From contig NZ_AULK01000001.1 in NCBI RefSeq assembly GCF_000419445.1, positions 62,001 through 126,000 of the forward strand: DNA of 64,000 nt, given 5' to 3'. The notes under the pieces are model-generated. The model had not been told where the DNA came from, made no database searches, and saw only the letters and a program-made list of their open reading frames with translations. The position numbers were made by a program, and so were the translations under genes. Origin of the DNA: Gryllotalpicola ginsengisoli DSM 22003 (GTDB lineage: Bacteria > Actinomycetota > Actinomycetes > Actinomycetales > Microbacteriaceae). Positions 57,051-64,000 of the stretch are shown here, one piece after another (position 1 is the stretch's first letter; each line of letters begins with the position of its first letter).

Positions 57051-58004
57051 CTACGGGACCAGCACGATGCGGCGCCGCTCGGTCGCGGCATCCGCCCACG
57101 CCTGCTCGGCCTCGGCGAGCGGGACCGCGCGCACGTCGACGTCGAAGGCGCCGCGCGAGATGTGGCCGGCGAGCTCGGGCAGGTGCTCGAGGTACTCGCG
57201 CGGGGTGAGCGAGCCCTGGCCGCTGCCGACGAGCTGCAGGCGCGCGGCGCGGAAGGCGGCGGAGGGCAGCTCGGCCGTGAGGCCGGCGACCGACCCGACC
57301 TCGATCCAGGTGAGCGGCTTGCGCCGGTCGGGGCGGGCGGTGACGATCGCGACCATCGCCGCGGGCGTCTGCTCGCCCCATACGTAGTCGATGACGACGT
57401 CGACCTCGGATGCCTTCGCCGCCAGCTCCTTCGACGCCTCGCCGGTACCGTCGAATCGCACGGTGTCGTCGGCACCGAAGGCGGTCAGCTCGGCGAGCTT
57501 CTGCGCGTCGCGGCCGGCGGCCACCACGCGGCTCGCGCCGAGCAGCTTGGCGGAACGGATCGCCATGCGCCCCGCGTTGCCGGTCGCGCCGAGGATGAGC
57601 ACGCTCTGGCCGGGCTCGAAGTCGATGCGGCTGCGCAGGGACACCCAGGACGACATCGCGGGGTTCATCGCGGCGGCGACGGCGACCGGGTCGGTGCCGC
57701 CCGGCAGCACGATGCTGCGGCGCGCGTCGACGGCCACGCGCTCGGCCATCGAGCCGAAGGCGGTGTCGTCGAGCACGAAGTAGCGCAGCGTGCCTTCGTC
57801 GTCGCGGCCGACGCCGTCGACACCGGGCACGAAGGGCAGCTCGCCCGGGCTGGTGTAGTGCGAGCCGTCCGCCTGCGAGCGCACCCGCGGGTGCAGGCCC
57901 GCGGCGACGACGTCGAGCACGAGCTCGCCCTCGGCGGGAACCGGGTCGGCGAAGTCGGCGTAACGGGGCGGGGTGTCGAACGAGGTGACGACGGCGGCCT
58001 TCAT
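57051..58004 (-). CDS. Zinc-free alcohol dehydrogenase / quinone oxidoreductase family
   Basis: A 317-residue MDR-superfamily oxidoreductase. Start MKAAVVTSFDTPPRYADFAD, GLHPRVRSQADGSHY, and the NADP fold SVLILGATGNAGRMAIRSAKLLGA. No zinc-binding cysteine cluster is seen, so it belongs with quinone oxidoreductase-type enzymes. The ATG has GGGAG 7 nt upstream. A divergent MarR gene and shared operator-promoter region suggest induction by a small electrophile or aromatic acid. Confidence 0.88.
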   Translation of the reverse strand: MKAAVVTSFDTPPRYADFADPVPAEGELVLDVVAAGLHPRVRSQADGSHYTSPGELPFVPGVDGVGRDDEGTLRYFVLDDTAFGSMAERVAVDARRSIVLPGGTDPVAVAAAMNPAMSSWVSLRSRIDFEPGQSVLILGATGNAGRMAIRSAKLLGASRVVAAGRDAQKLAELTAFGADDTVRFDGTGEASKELAAKASEVDVVIDYVWGEQTPAAMVAIVTARPDRRKPLTWIEVGSVAGLTAELPSAAFRAARLQLVGSGQGSLTPREYLEHLPELAGHISRGAFDVDVRAVPLAEAEQAWADAATERRRIVLVP

Positions 58005-58013
58005 GATGATCTC

Positions 58014-58073
58014 CCAAAATAGTTCGCGATACAAACTAATATAGTTCGCAGCGCGTACTTGATCAACTATGCT
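58014..58073. promoter_or_regulatory. Overlapping divergent promoters and operator repeats (MarR / oxidoreductase)
   Basis: TAGTTCGC occurs twice (about 58022 and 58043), and AACTA-ATA-TAGTT forms a small palindrome. On the minus strand TTGATC (58061-58066) and TATATT (58038-58043) are spaced by 17 nt, a strong promoter for the oxidoreductase. On the plus strand TATGCT (58068-58073) with TTCGCA 17 nt upstream would serve marR. A MarR dimer bound here would block both. Confidence 0.65.
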
Positions 58074-58079
58074 TGCGAC

Positions 58080-58508
58080 ATGGCCGACTCAGCACAGGAC
58101 AACGGCGACGGCTCGCTCGTCGACGCGCTCGCGCGCACCTCGTACGCGGTGATGGCGGTGCTCTCGCGCGTGGCCGCGGAGCACGATCTGTCGCTGACCC
58201 AGCTGAGGGTGTTCGGAATCCTGCGCGACCGCCGCGTCACCATGAGCCGGCTCGCCGAGTACCTGGGCCTGGAGAAGTCGACGCTGACCGGGCTGATGGC
58301 GCGCGCGGAGAAGAGGGGACTGGTCGAGCGCGCGGCCAACCCCGACGACCGCCGCGCCGTCGACGTCTACCTGAGCGCGGCCGGCCTGGAACTCGCCGAA
58401 ACCGTCTCCGGCGCGGTCGCCCGCGAGCTCGCGGCGCTGACCGCGGCGTTGAGCGCAGGGGAGCAGGGCAGGCTGCGCGCCCTTCTCGAGCGGATGCTGG
58501 AACCGTAG
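58080..58508 (+). CDS. MarR-family regulator
   Basis: A 142-residue winged helix regulator: LSLTQLRVFGILRDRRVTMS, RLAEYLGLEKSTLTGLMARA (recognition helix) and RAEKRGLVERAANPDDRRAV with the wing. ATG 58080 is chosen because TATGCT ends 6 nt upstream and homologues begin near here; the frame continues 7 codons further. It likely represses itself and the divergent oxidoreductase. Confidence 0.9.
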   Translation: MADSAQDNGDGSLVDALARTSYAVMAVLSRVAAEHDLSLTQLRVFGILRDRRVTMSRLAEYLGLEKSTLTGLMARAEKRGLVERAANPDDRRAVDVYLSAAGLELAETVSGAVARELAALTAALSAGEQGRLRALLERMLEP

Positions 58509-58547
58509 CCGCTCTGAGGCGGGGACCGCGGCATCCGATCTCGTCTT

Positions 58548-58567
58548 GACTTCAAGCGCTTGAAGTC
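58548..58567. promoter_or_regulatory. MerR operator, 20-bp perfect palindrome
   Basis: GACTTCAAGCGCTTGAAGTC is a perfect 20-bp palindrome preceded by TTG, giving TTGACT as a -35 at 58546. MerR-family activators bind such dyads in the long spacer between -35 and -10. TCTCCT (19-nt spacer) and TAGCCT (24-nt spacer) are the -10 candidates. It lies 21 nt before the MerR start. Confidence 0.8.
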
Positions 58568-58588
58568 TGCTCTCCTAGCCTCATGACC

Positions 58589-59023
58589 ATGTTGACTATC
58601 CAGGACGTCTCGCGGCGCACGGGGCTCAGCGAGCCGACGCTGCGCTACTACGAAGGGGTCGGCCTCATCGGCCCGATCGCGCGAGATGAGAGCAGCGGAC
58701 ATCGCCGCTATCGCGAAAGCGACCTCGACACGTTGCAGGCTCTCGCCTGTCTGCGCGGCATGGGCGTCGGCATCGACGACATGCGCACCTATCAGGCGAA
58801 CCGGGCGCGCGGGCGCGCTGCGGCGGGCGAGCAGCGCGACCTTCTGCTGCGCCACGCCGAGCGCATCCGCACCGAGATCGCGACGCTGTACGTGCATCTC
58901 GACTACTTGCAGGCGAAGGCCGCGCTGTGGGACGCGCGCGAACGGCAGGACGCGGCCGAGGAGCGTGCCGCGAGCGATCGGGTGAACGAGGTCATCCCGG
59001 CCCTCGAGGCGGTGCTGCGATGA
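58589..59023 (+). CDS. MerR-family regulator
   Basis: A 144-residue activator: LTIQDVSRRTGLSEPTLRYY, GLIGPIARDESSGHRRYRES and a C-terminal coiled coil (ERIRTEIATLYVHLDYLQAK). No metal-binding cysteines are visible in the effector end, so it is of the small-organic or redox-independent group. The second ATG is used because TAGCCT ends 7 nt before it. It overlaps the SDR gene as ATGA, giving an autoregulated pair. Confidence 0.88.
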   Translation: MLTIQDVSRRTGLSEPTLRYYEGVGLIGPIARDESSGHRRYRESDLDTLQALACLRGMGVGIDDMRTYQANRARGRAAAGEQRDLLLRHAERIRTEIATLYVHLDYLQAKAALWDARERQDAAEERAASDRVNEVIPALEAVLR

Positions 59024-60006
59024 GCCCGGTCCTCGTGACCGGCGGCTCCGGTTACCTCGCCACGCGCGTCATCGCCGACCTGCTGCGCGGCGGCGCCGAG
59101 GTGCGCGCGACCGTCAGGTCCCTGGATCGCGAAGCGCAGATCCGCGAGGCGGTGCGCCGTGGGGGAGCAGACGACGCCGGCCTCGACCTGGTCGTGGCGA
59201 GCCTGACCGACGACGACGGATGGCGCGGCGCGGCGTCGGGCGTCGAGGAGGTCTTTCACCTGGCCTCGCCGATGATCCAGGCGACCGACCCCGATGAGGT
59301 CGTGGTGCCCGCGCGCGACGGTGCCCTGCGCGTGCTGCGCGCAGCCCGCGACGCGGGAACCCGGCGCGTGGTGCTGACCTCGTCATTCGCGGCCATCGGC
59401 TACTCGCCGAAGCCCGTGCGCGACTACACGGAGGAGGATTGGACGAATCCGGCGACGCCGGGCCTGGCCGCCTATCCGCTCTCCAAGACGGTTGCCGAGC
59501 GCGCGGCCTGGGACTTCGTGGAGCGCGAAGGCGGCGACACGGAGCTGGTTGTGATCAACCCGACCTGGATCGCGGGGCCCACTCTGACGACCGAGGCGCG
59601 CTCGTCGCTGCAGCTGTTCCTCGGCATGCTCACCGGGGTCATCCCGGCCGTGCCGCGGCAGCGGTTCGGCATCGCCGACGTGCGCGACGTCGCTGAGCTC
59701 CACGTGAGGGCGATGGCGACGCCTGAAGCGGCAGGCAAACGGTACCTGGCCCTGGCCGACGGGCCGACGATGACGTTCCTCGACGTCGCGAACACGCTGC
59801 GGGCGCACCTCGGCGCGCTCGCCGAAAAGGTGCCGACCGCGGAGGTGCCGGGAGAGGAGCCGGCCCCGTTGGTGATCCACAACGAGCGTGCGAAGCGAGA
59901 GCTGGGTTTCGCGCCGCGGCCGGCCGAGACGACGATCGTCGAGACGGCCGAGAGCCTGCGCGACCTGGGGATGCTCGGGAACGGCGAGGCGCAACGCCGG
60001 CCTTGA
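59020..60006 (+). CDS. Extended SDR (NAD(P)-dependent epimerase/dehydratase family)
   Basis: A 328-residue Rossmann enzyme with the cofactor loop LVTGGSGYLATRVI, the catalytic Y152 and K156 (AYPLSKTVAE) and S121/S122. The pattern resembles dihydroflavonol-4-reductase/cinnamoyl-CoA reductase-like enzymes, which reduce carbonyl groups. It is coupled to the upstream MerR gene. MerR-SDR pairs are known inducible detoxification units; the substrate is not known. Confidence 0.87.
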   Translation: MSPVLVTGGSGYLATRVIADLLRGGAEVRATVRSLDREAQIREAVRRGGADDAGLDLVVASLTDDDGWRGAASGVEEVFHLASPMIQATDPDEVVVPARDGALRVLRAARDAGTRRVVLTSSFAAIGYSPKPVRDYTEEDWTNPATPGLAAYPLSKTVAERAAWDFVEREGGDTELVVINPTWIAGPTLTTEARSSLQLFLGMLTGVIPAVPRQRFGIADVRDVAELHVRAMATPEAAGKRYLALADGPTMTFLDVANTLRAHLGALAEKVPTAEVPGEEPAPLVIHNERAKRELGFAPRPAETTIVETAESLRDLGMLGNGEAQRRP

Positions 60007-60033
60007 CGTGGTGACCGCGCCGCTCCTCTTCGC

Positions 60034-60813
60034 CTAACTGGGCAGCCGCTCCGCGATGACGCGGGTCGTGGCGGCCGGGTCGAGGCGGTGGCCGACCGAC
60101 TCGGGGACCTCGACGAACTCGGCGCCGGCGATGAGCCCGGCCAGCCGCTCGGCGGAGACCCGCAGGAACGGGATGGTCTCGGCGCCCGAGACGACCGTGA
60201 CCGGTGCGGCGACCGCGAGCATCGCGTCGGTCGGGGTCGACACGGCGCGGGCGAGGGTCGCGTCGTACACCGCCGACTGCGCGAGCGCGACGAGGGAGGC
60301 GAACATCGGGCTCGCGCGCACCTGATCGATCACGGGCTGGGGCATTCCGACGGCCTCGAGCTGGAAGGCGACGACCGCCTCGTCGGGGCGGCCCTCGTCG
60401 ATCAGGGCCTGCATGCGCTCGGGAAGATCGGCCGGAGGTTCGCCCTCGCCGAAGCGGAACGGCGGTTCGGACAGAAACAGGTGGCCGGTGGGAACGCCGA
60501 GGGAGGCGGCGAAGAGCGCCAGCACCGCGCCGGAGGAGTGCCCGACGACGCCCGCCGTGCCGCCCGCCGCGGCGATGACCGCCGCGAGGTCTTCGGCTTC
60601 CCGCTCGGGGGCATAGGGGGAGGTGTCACCGCTGCCGGCCCGCGCCCTGCGGTCGAAGGTGACCGCGCGGAATCCTGCCAGCGCGAGCTCCGCGGCGAAC
60701 TCCGCCGCGTCGGCGGCCGTGGAGAACGCGCCGTTGACGATGACCACGGCGGCGCCGTCTCCGACGGAGTCGAAGGCGATCCCGGTGCCGTCCGCCGACG
60801 TTGCGCGTGCCAC
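60034..60813 (-). CDS. Alpha/beta hydrolase
   Basis: A 259-residue hydrolase. The nucleophile elbow is VVGHSSGAVLALF (serine), FDRRARAGSGDTSPY is the strand-loop after the oxyanion region, and the C-terminal VPESVGHRLDPAA carries the likely histidine. GTG 60813 is chosen because homologous sequence starts near VARATSADGTGIAF and CACTCT lies 6 nt before it; a GTG at 60870 is possible. The substrate is unknown. It is convergent with the SDR gene. Confidence 0.8.
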   Translation of the reverse strand: MARATSADGTGIAFDSVGDGAAVVIVNGAFSTAADAAEFAAELALAGFRAVTFDRRARAGSGDTSPYAPEREAEDLAAVIAAAGGTAGVVGHSSGAVLALFAASLGVPTGHLFLSEPPFRFGEGEPPADLPERMQALIDEGRPDEAVVAFQLEAVGMPQPVIDQVRASPMFASLVALAQSAVYDATLARAVSTPTDAMLAVAAPVTVVSGAETIPFLRVSAERLAGLIAGAEFVEVPESVGHRLDPAATTRVIAERLPS

Positions 60814-60819
60814 GCGTCG

Positions 60820-60825
60820 AGAGTG
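60820..60825 (-). promoter_or_regulatory. Putative -10 of the hydrolase gene
   Basis: Minus-strand CACTCT, then 6 nt, then GTG. It is a weak hexamer, kept because it has the same spacing as the other predicted leaderless starts. Confidence 0.3.
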
Positions 60826-60917
60826 GCCCTCGGCGAGGCATCCGTCAAGGTCTGCGCAGGTGAAGAACACCAGGCAGCCTGATCGCGCGGGGCCGGCCGG
60901 CGGAGGATGATGTCGGC

Positions 60918-61190
60918 ATGCTGGACGACGACCTGCTCGCGATGGATCGCGACGAGTTGATCGCGGAGGTGCGCAAACTGCGCGCGGCGATCCGTGAGCA
61001 CCGTGACAGTTCCGGGCACGAGCTGTGCTGGTACCACCCGGCGCTGTGGGCGACGCTGCCGGAGACGTCCGAGGCGGAGATCGCCGTGCCGCCGTGGCCG
61101 CAGTTCATGCGCGGATGCGTCGCCTACCGCGCCTCGCTGGAGCGGGAGATCCCGGGAGCGCCCGTGCACGAGGGGGAGTACGGCGAGTGA
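60918..61190 (+). CDS. Small hypothetical protein with HELCWYHPALW motif
   Basis: A 90-residue protein not assigned to a family here. The N-terminal half is an acidic-basic amphipathic helix (DLLAMDRDELIAEVRKLRAA, likely coiled coil). The second half has HELCWYHPALWATLPE and a Pro/Trp-rich PPWPQFMRGC with two cysteines. There is no signal peptide or membrane helix. GATGAT lies 6 nt before the ATG. The motif looks conserved in type, but its function is not known. It is convergent with yoeB. Confidence 0.65.
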   Translation: MLDDDLLAMDRDELIAEVRKLRAAIREHRDSSGHELCWYHPALWATLPETSEAEIAVPPWPQFMRGCVAYRASLEREIPGAPVHEGEYGE

Positions 61191-61209
61191 CGGCGCTCAG
61201 GATGACTCG

Positions 61210-61464
61210 TCAGTAGTGATATCTGCAGGCGGCGATACGGACGTCGTCACCGACGACTTTGTAGACCAGGCGGTGTTCGTCTGTGATGCGTCGGGACCAA
61301 TAGCCGGCGAAGTCATGCTTGAGCGCCTCCGGTTTGCCGATGCCTTCGTTGCCGTTGCGCTGGATGTCGGCGAGTAGGGCGTTGATCCGCTTCAGCACCT
61401 TGCGATCCTGAGCTTGCCACCACAGGTAGTCTTCCCAGCCGTTCTCGTCCCAGACGAGTCGCAC
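61210..61464 (-). CDS. yoeB: YoeB-type toxin (ribosome-dependent mRNA endonuclease)
   Basis: An 84-residue RelE-superfamily toxin that cuts mRNA in the ribosomal A site. The residues known to be catalytic in Escherichia coli YoeB align exactly: E46 (GKPEAL), R65 (DEHRLVY), H83 and Y84 (the terminal RYHY). Length is identical to the E. coli protein. The GTG begins one base after the yefM stop, so the two are co-translated. It appears intact. Confidence 0.95.
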   Translation of the reverse strand: MRLVWDENGWEDYLWWQAQDRKVLKRINALLADIQRNGNEGIGKPEALKHDFAGYWSRRITDEHRLVYKVVGDDVRIAACRYHY

Positions 61465-61465
61465 G

Positions 61466-61723
61466 TCAGTCGGTCTCGATCAACTCGTGCGCCTGGCCCT
61501 GGCCGGCTTCCAAGCGCTCCATCGCATCCAGCAGCCGCCGCGCGTTGGCGGGAGAACGCAACAGGTAGGCGGTCTCCCGCAGCGACTCATAGTCTTCGAG
61601 CGAGACGAGGACGACCGGTTCGTGCCCGGCCCGCGTGATGATGACTTCTTCGCGGTCATTGACCACTGAATCGAGCACCTCTGCGTAGTTCGCCCTGGAC
61701 TCGGTGTAGCTCATCGTCTTCAT
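61466..61723 (-). CDS. yefM: YefM-type antitoxin (Phd/YefM family)
   Basis: An 85-residue antitoxin and autorepressor. MKTMSYTESRANYAEVLDSV and EVIITRAGHEPVVLVSLEDY are the Phd/YefM DNA-binding fold; the acidic C-terminus (DAMERLEAGQGQ...) would wrap YoeB. ATG 61723 has an AGGAGG site 6 nt upstream. The operator ahead carries two TGTACG elements 12 bp apart. Confidence 0.95.
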   Translation of the reverse strand: MKTMSYTESRANYAEVLDSVVNDREEVIITRAGHEPVVLVSLEDYESLRETAYLLRSPANARRLLDAMERLEAGQGQAHELIETD

Positions 61724-61733
61724 CACGACCTCC

Positions 61734-61751
61734 TGTACGGAAAACTGTACG
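61734..61751. promoter_or_regulatory. YefM-YoeB operator repeats
   Basis: TGTACG occurs at 61734 and again at 61746, 12 bp centre to centre, straddling the predicted promoter (TACAGT on the minus strand). In E. coli YefM binds TGTACA-core elements at the same 12-bp spacing. The rest of the gap to 61963 shows no gene. Confidence 0.65.
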
Positions 61752-61935
61752 TCATGCGAGTGCTTGCGCCGAAGGGCGGGAGAGACAGACGCGAAATCGG
61801 CGTGAGCTGTCCTGCCTCGCCGATCTGACGCACGGGCGGTGGCGCGACCGGGGGAGGCCACTCGTCGGATCCTCTGGCTTGCACGCCCTGTATGTCGGTT
61901 GGTCATCGGGATAGGAGCGTCGGCCGGGACCAGCT

Positions 61936-61959
61936 CTATTGACATAACTGACATTATCG
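61936..61959. repeat. AT-rich block with TGACAT direct repeats
   Basis: TGACAT at 61940 and 61949 (9-bp period) within a 24-nt stretch of about 62% AT, in DNA that is otherwise about 70% GC. It begins 5 nt past the stop of the nucleotidyltransferase gene. It could be a promoter, a recombinase core site or a transfer junction. No mobile element is visible here. Confidence 0.5.
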
Positions 61960-61963
61960 GAGC

Positions 61964-62731
61964 TCAGGTGCCGGGAACGGGCAGCGGTGTCAGAAGCTCG
62001 TCGAACGCGGCCTGAAGCCGGGCAGCACGCGCATCGTCGACGCGTCGGATCTCTTCGAGGAACAGCCGCGTGAGTTGGCGCCGACTGGAGTCGAGCTCGG
62101 CGCGGTTCACGTGTGCCGCTCTGCTGGACTCCAGTTGCGATAGATCGCCGTCCGGCAATCGATCGACTCCGCGACCATGCCAATACGACAACCCGTTACG
62201 GATGCACATCAGGGCTACGACCGTGTCGCGCAGCTCGTCGAGCATGATCGTCGCCTGCCAGAGCGTCCCCCGCGCCACCGCGGATCGTGCGTGCAGCACA
62301 TACAGCCAGCCCATGCCGATGATGCGGTCCGGATCAGGAGGCGCCGGCTCCGTCGCCGTCGCGGGCGTGCCGAAGAGCAGCCGGAACGGAGCCTCGGTCG
62401 CCCGGAACTGCTCGAACGGCCAGAACGACAGATCGATCTGCAGAGACGACTCGAGGAGGAAGACGCGGTAGCGCACCCCGACGGCGAATACGTCGAATGT
62501 GTCGGCGACCGGGCTGAGGGTGCTGAGGTAGCCGGTCCACTCGCGTACGGTCGTGGCTTCGTCCGTGTCGGGAGCCAGCTGCAGCACGAGGTCGATGTCG
62601 GACCACTCGTCTTCTGCGTCGCGCGCGGCCGAGCCCACCAGCGCGGCCGCGGCGATGGCCGGATCCTCCCTGGCCCGGTCGATCAGAGCGGTCCGGATTG
62701 CTTGGCGTTCGGCAGGATCGAACACGGTCAC
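61964..62731 (-). CDS. Nucleotidyltransferase-domain protein
   Basis: A 255-residue protein with the polymerase-beta-like nucleotidyltransferase motif AALVGSAARDAEDEWSDIDLVLQ, where the GS and DxD residues bind nucleotide and metal. A C-terminal helical region (residues about 140-255) resembles that of antibiotic or small-molecule nucleotidyltransferases. The GTG start overlaps the stop of the UvrA-like gene (GTGA), so the two are co-expressed. A role in drug modification is possible but unproven; the substrate is unknown. Confidence 0.78.
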   Translation of the reverse strand: MTVFDPAERQAIRTALIDRAREDPAIAAAALVGSAARDAEDEWSDIDLVLQLAPDTDEATTVREWTGYLSTLSPVADTFDVFAVGVRYRVFLLESSLQIDLSFWPFEQFRATEAPFRLLFGTPATATEPAPPDPDRIIGMGWLYVLHARSAVARGTLWQATIMLDELRDTVVALMCIRNGLSYWHGRGVDRLPDGDLSQLESSRAAHVNRAELDSSRRQLTRLFLEEIRRVDDARAARLQAAFDELLTPLPVPGT

Positions 62732-64000
62732 GCCCCCACGTACTCCGCCAGGTGCTGGCCGGTGAGCGTCGAGCGCGCCGCCACGAGATCGGCGGGCGTC
62801 CCCTCGAAGACCACGCGGCCGCCGTCGTGGCCTGCACCCGGCCCCAGATCGATGATCCAGTCGGCGTGCGCCATGACGGCCTGATGGTGCTCGATGACGA
62901 TCACCGACTTCCCACCGTCGACGAGACGGTCGAGCAGGCCGAGCAGCTGCTCGACGTCGGCGAGGTGCAGGCCCGCGGTCGGCTCGTCGAGCACGTACAC
63001 GCCGCCCTCCTCGGCCATGTGCACGGCGAGCTTCAGGCGCTGCCGCTCCCCGCCCGACAGGGTCGTCAGCGGCTGACCGATCTTGACATAACCCAGACCC
63101 ACGTCCTCCAGCCGACGCAGGATCGTCGCCGCGGCGGGCGTCTTGGCCTCACCGGCGGAGAACAGCGCGTGCGCCTCGGCGACCGACAGATCGAGCACCT
63201 GGGCGATGTCGAGGCCGCCGAGCTTGTAGTCGAGCACCGCGGGCTGGAAGCGCTTGCCGCCGCAGTCCTCGCACGGCGTCGCCACGGTCTCCATGAAGCC
63301 GAGCTCCGTGTAGATCACCCCGTTGCCGTTGCAGGTCGGGCACGCGCCCTCCGAGTTGGCGGAGAACAGCGCGGGCTTGACCCCGTTGGCCTTCGCGAAC
63401 GCCTTGCGGATCGGCTCGAGCAGACCCGTGTAGGTCGCCGGGTTGCTGCGGCGCGACCCCTTGATGGCGCTCTGGTCGACGGTCACGACCCCCTCGCGCG
63501 GCGATACCGAGCCGCGGATGAGCGAGCTCTTGCCCGACCCGGCGACCCCGGTGATCACGACGAGCACGCCGAGCGGGATGTCGACGTCGACGTGCTGCAG
63601 GTTGTGCGCATCCGCCCCTCTCACCTCGATCGCGCCGCGCGGCGAACGGATGCTTCGCTTCAATGCCGCCCGATCGCTCAGGTGCCGCCCGGTGAGCGTG
63701 TCGCTCGCCCGCAGCCCCTCGACCGTGCCCTGGAAGGTCACCTCTCCCCCAGCCGCTCCCGCGCCCGGCCCCAGGTCGACGACGTGGTCGGCGATCTCGA
63801 TGGTCTCGGGCTTGTGCTCGACCACGAGCACCGTGTTGCCCTTGTCGCGCAGGCGCAGCAGCAGCCCGTTCATCCGCTGGATGTCGTGCGGGTGCAGCCC
63901 GACGGTCGGCTCGTCGAAGACGTAGGTGATGTCGGTGAGGGCCGAGCCGAGGTGGCGCAGCATCTTGATGCGCTGCGACTCGCCGCCCGACAGCGTGCCG
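62728..64000 (-). CDS. UvrA-like ABC ATPase, C-terminal part (5' end outside window)
   Basis: At least 424 residues of a UvrA-family protein. The first visible residues are the signature LSGGESQRIK of one ATPase, followed by Walker B YVFDEPTVGLHPHD, the second Walker A GVAGSGKSSLI, the zinc module CPTCNGNG/CEDCGGKRF, LSGGERQRLKLAVHM and VLDEPTAGLHLAD. The short spacing suggests the compact UvrA paralogue type (for example DrrC of drug producers) rather than housekeeping UvrA. Confirmation needs the missing N-terminus. It overlaps the nucleotidyltransferase gene. Confidence 0.88.
   Translation of the reverse strand, partial: GTLSGGESQRIKMLRHLGSALTDITYVFDEPTVGLHPHDIQRMNGLLLRLRDKGNTVLVVEHKPETIEIADHVVDLGPGAGAAGGEVTFQGTVEGLRASDTLTGRHLSDRAALKRSIRSPRGAIEVRGADAHNLQHVDVDIPLGVLVVITGVAGSGKSSLIRGSVSPREGVVTVDQSAIKGSRRSNPATYTGLLEPIRKAFAKANGVKPALFSANSEGACPTCNGNGVIYTELGFMETVATPCEDCGGKRFQPAVLDYKLGGLDIAQVLDLSVAEAHALFSAGEAKTPAAATILRRLEDVGLGYVKIGQPLTTLSGGERQRLKLAVHMAEEGGVYVLDEPTAGLHLADVEQLLGLLDRLVDGGKSVIVIEHHQAVMAHADWIIDLGPGAGHDGGRVVFEGTPADLVAARSTLTGQHLAEYVGA

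Noticed and set aside
61752-62183. A minus-strand frame of 143 codons near the yefM upstream region
   Set aside because: It overlaps the nucleotidyltransferase gene in another phase, is Ser/Arg-rich without motifs and has no ribosome site.

Overview
The window is high-GC actinobacterial chromosome. Gene order, protein signatures (DUF3040, DUF3043, an Rv2175c-type protein, Wag31/DivIVA, an actinobacterial cytochrome bcc-aa3 set) and a very frequent GCATCCG/CGGATGC heptamer point to Actinomycetota, most likely Microbacteriaceae (Leifsonia/Microbacterium-like). The family placement is inference from pattern and not from a search. No rRNA, tRNA, CRISPR array, insertion sequence or prophage was recognised. 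Two genes run off the edges: pyruvate carboxylase on the left and a UvrA-like ATPase on the right.

Layout. 1-11 kb: pyc end, peptide deformylase, acyl-CoA ligase, ROK glucokinase, acylglycerolphosphate acyltransferase, class II DAHP synthase, a PASTA Ser/Thr kinase beside its probable partner (Rv2175c type), a polyprenyl diphosphate synthase and a DUF3040 protein. 11-29 kb: the division and cell wall (dcw) cluster, mraZ-rsmH-ftsL-ftsI-murF-mraY-murD-ftsW-murG-murC-ftsQ-ftsZ-yggS-sepF-yggT-divIVA-lspA-rluD type, headed by a clear MraZ operator. murE and pgeF are missing from their usual places. 29-39 kb: dnaE, hisD, nrdR, pyrD, an RNase HI fused to a DUF4440-like domain, DUF3043, an M20 dipeptidase and erpA. 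39-48 kb: the respiratory block, ctaC-ctaD-ctaF on the plus strand facing ctaE-qcrC-qcrA-qcrB-rlmA on the minus strand. 48-50 kb: trpD and a shikimate dehydrogenase-like gene.

50-64 kb is more accessory in character. It holds small regulator/target pairs (TetR with an MFS pump, ArsR with an SRPBCC protein, WYL with an epoxide hydrolase, MarR with a quinone oxidoreductase, MerR with an SDR), then a yefM-yoeB toxin-antitoxin pair and a nucleotidyltransferase overlapped by the UvrA-like gene. Several pairs keep a visible operator between or ahead of them.

Two signals run through the whole window. Many starts have a TANNNT-type -10 element only 6-7 nt upstream, which predicts leaderless mRNAs; this was used to choose several starts. 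The heptamer CGGATGC/GCATCCG is several times more frequent than composition predicts and often forces codons (GAT, GCA) that are otherwise avoided. No wholly new multi-gene system could be demonstrated. The best leads are the missing murE, the heptamer, the unexplained perfect inverted repeats near mraZ and after dnaE, the RNase HI fusion, and the AT-rich TGACAT repeat at the edge of the accessory pair.
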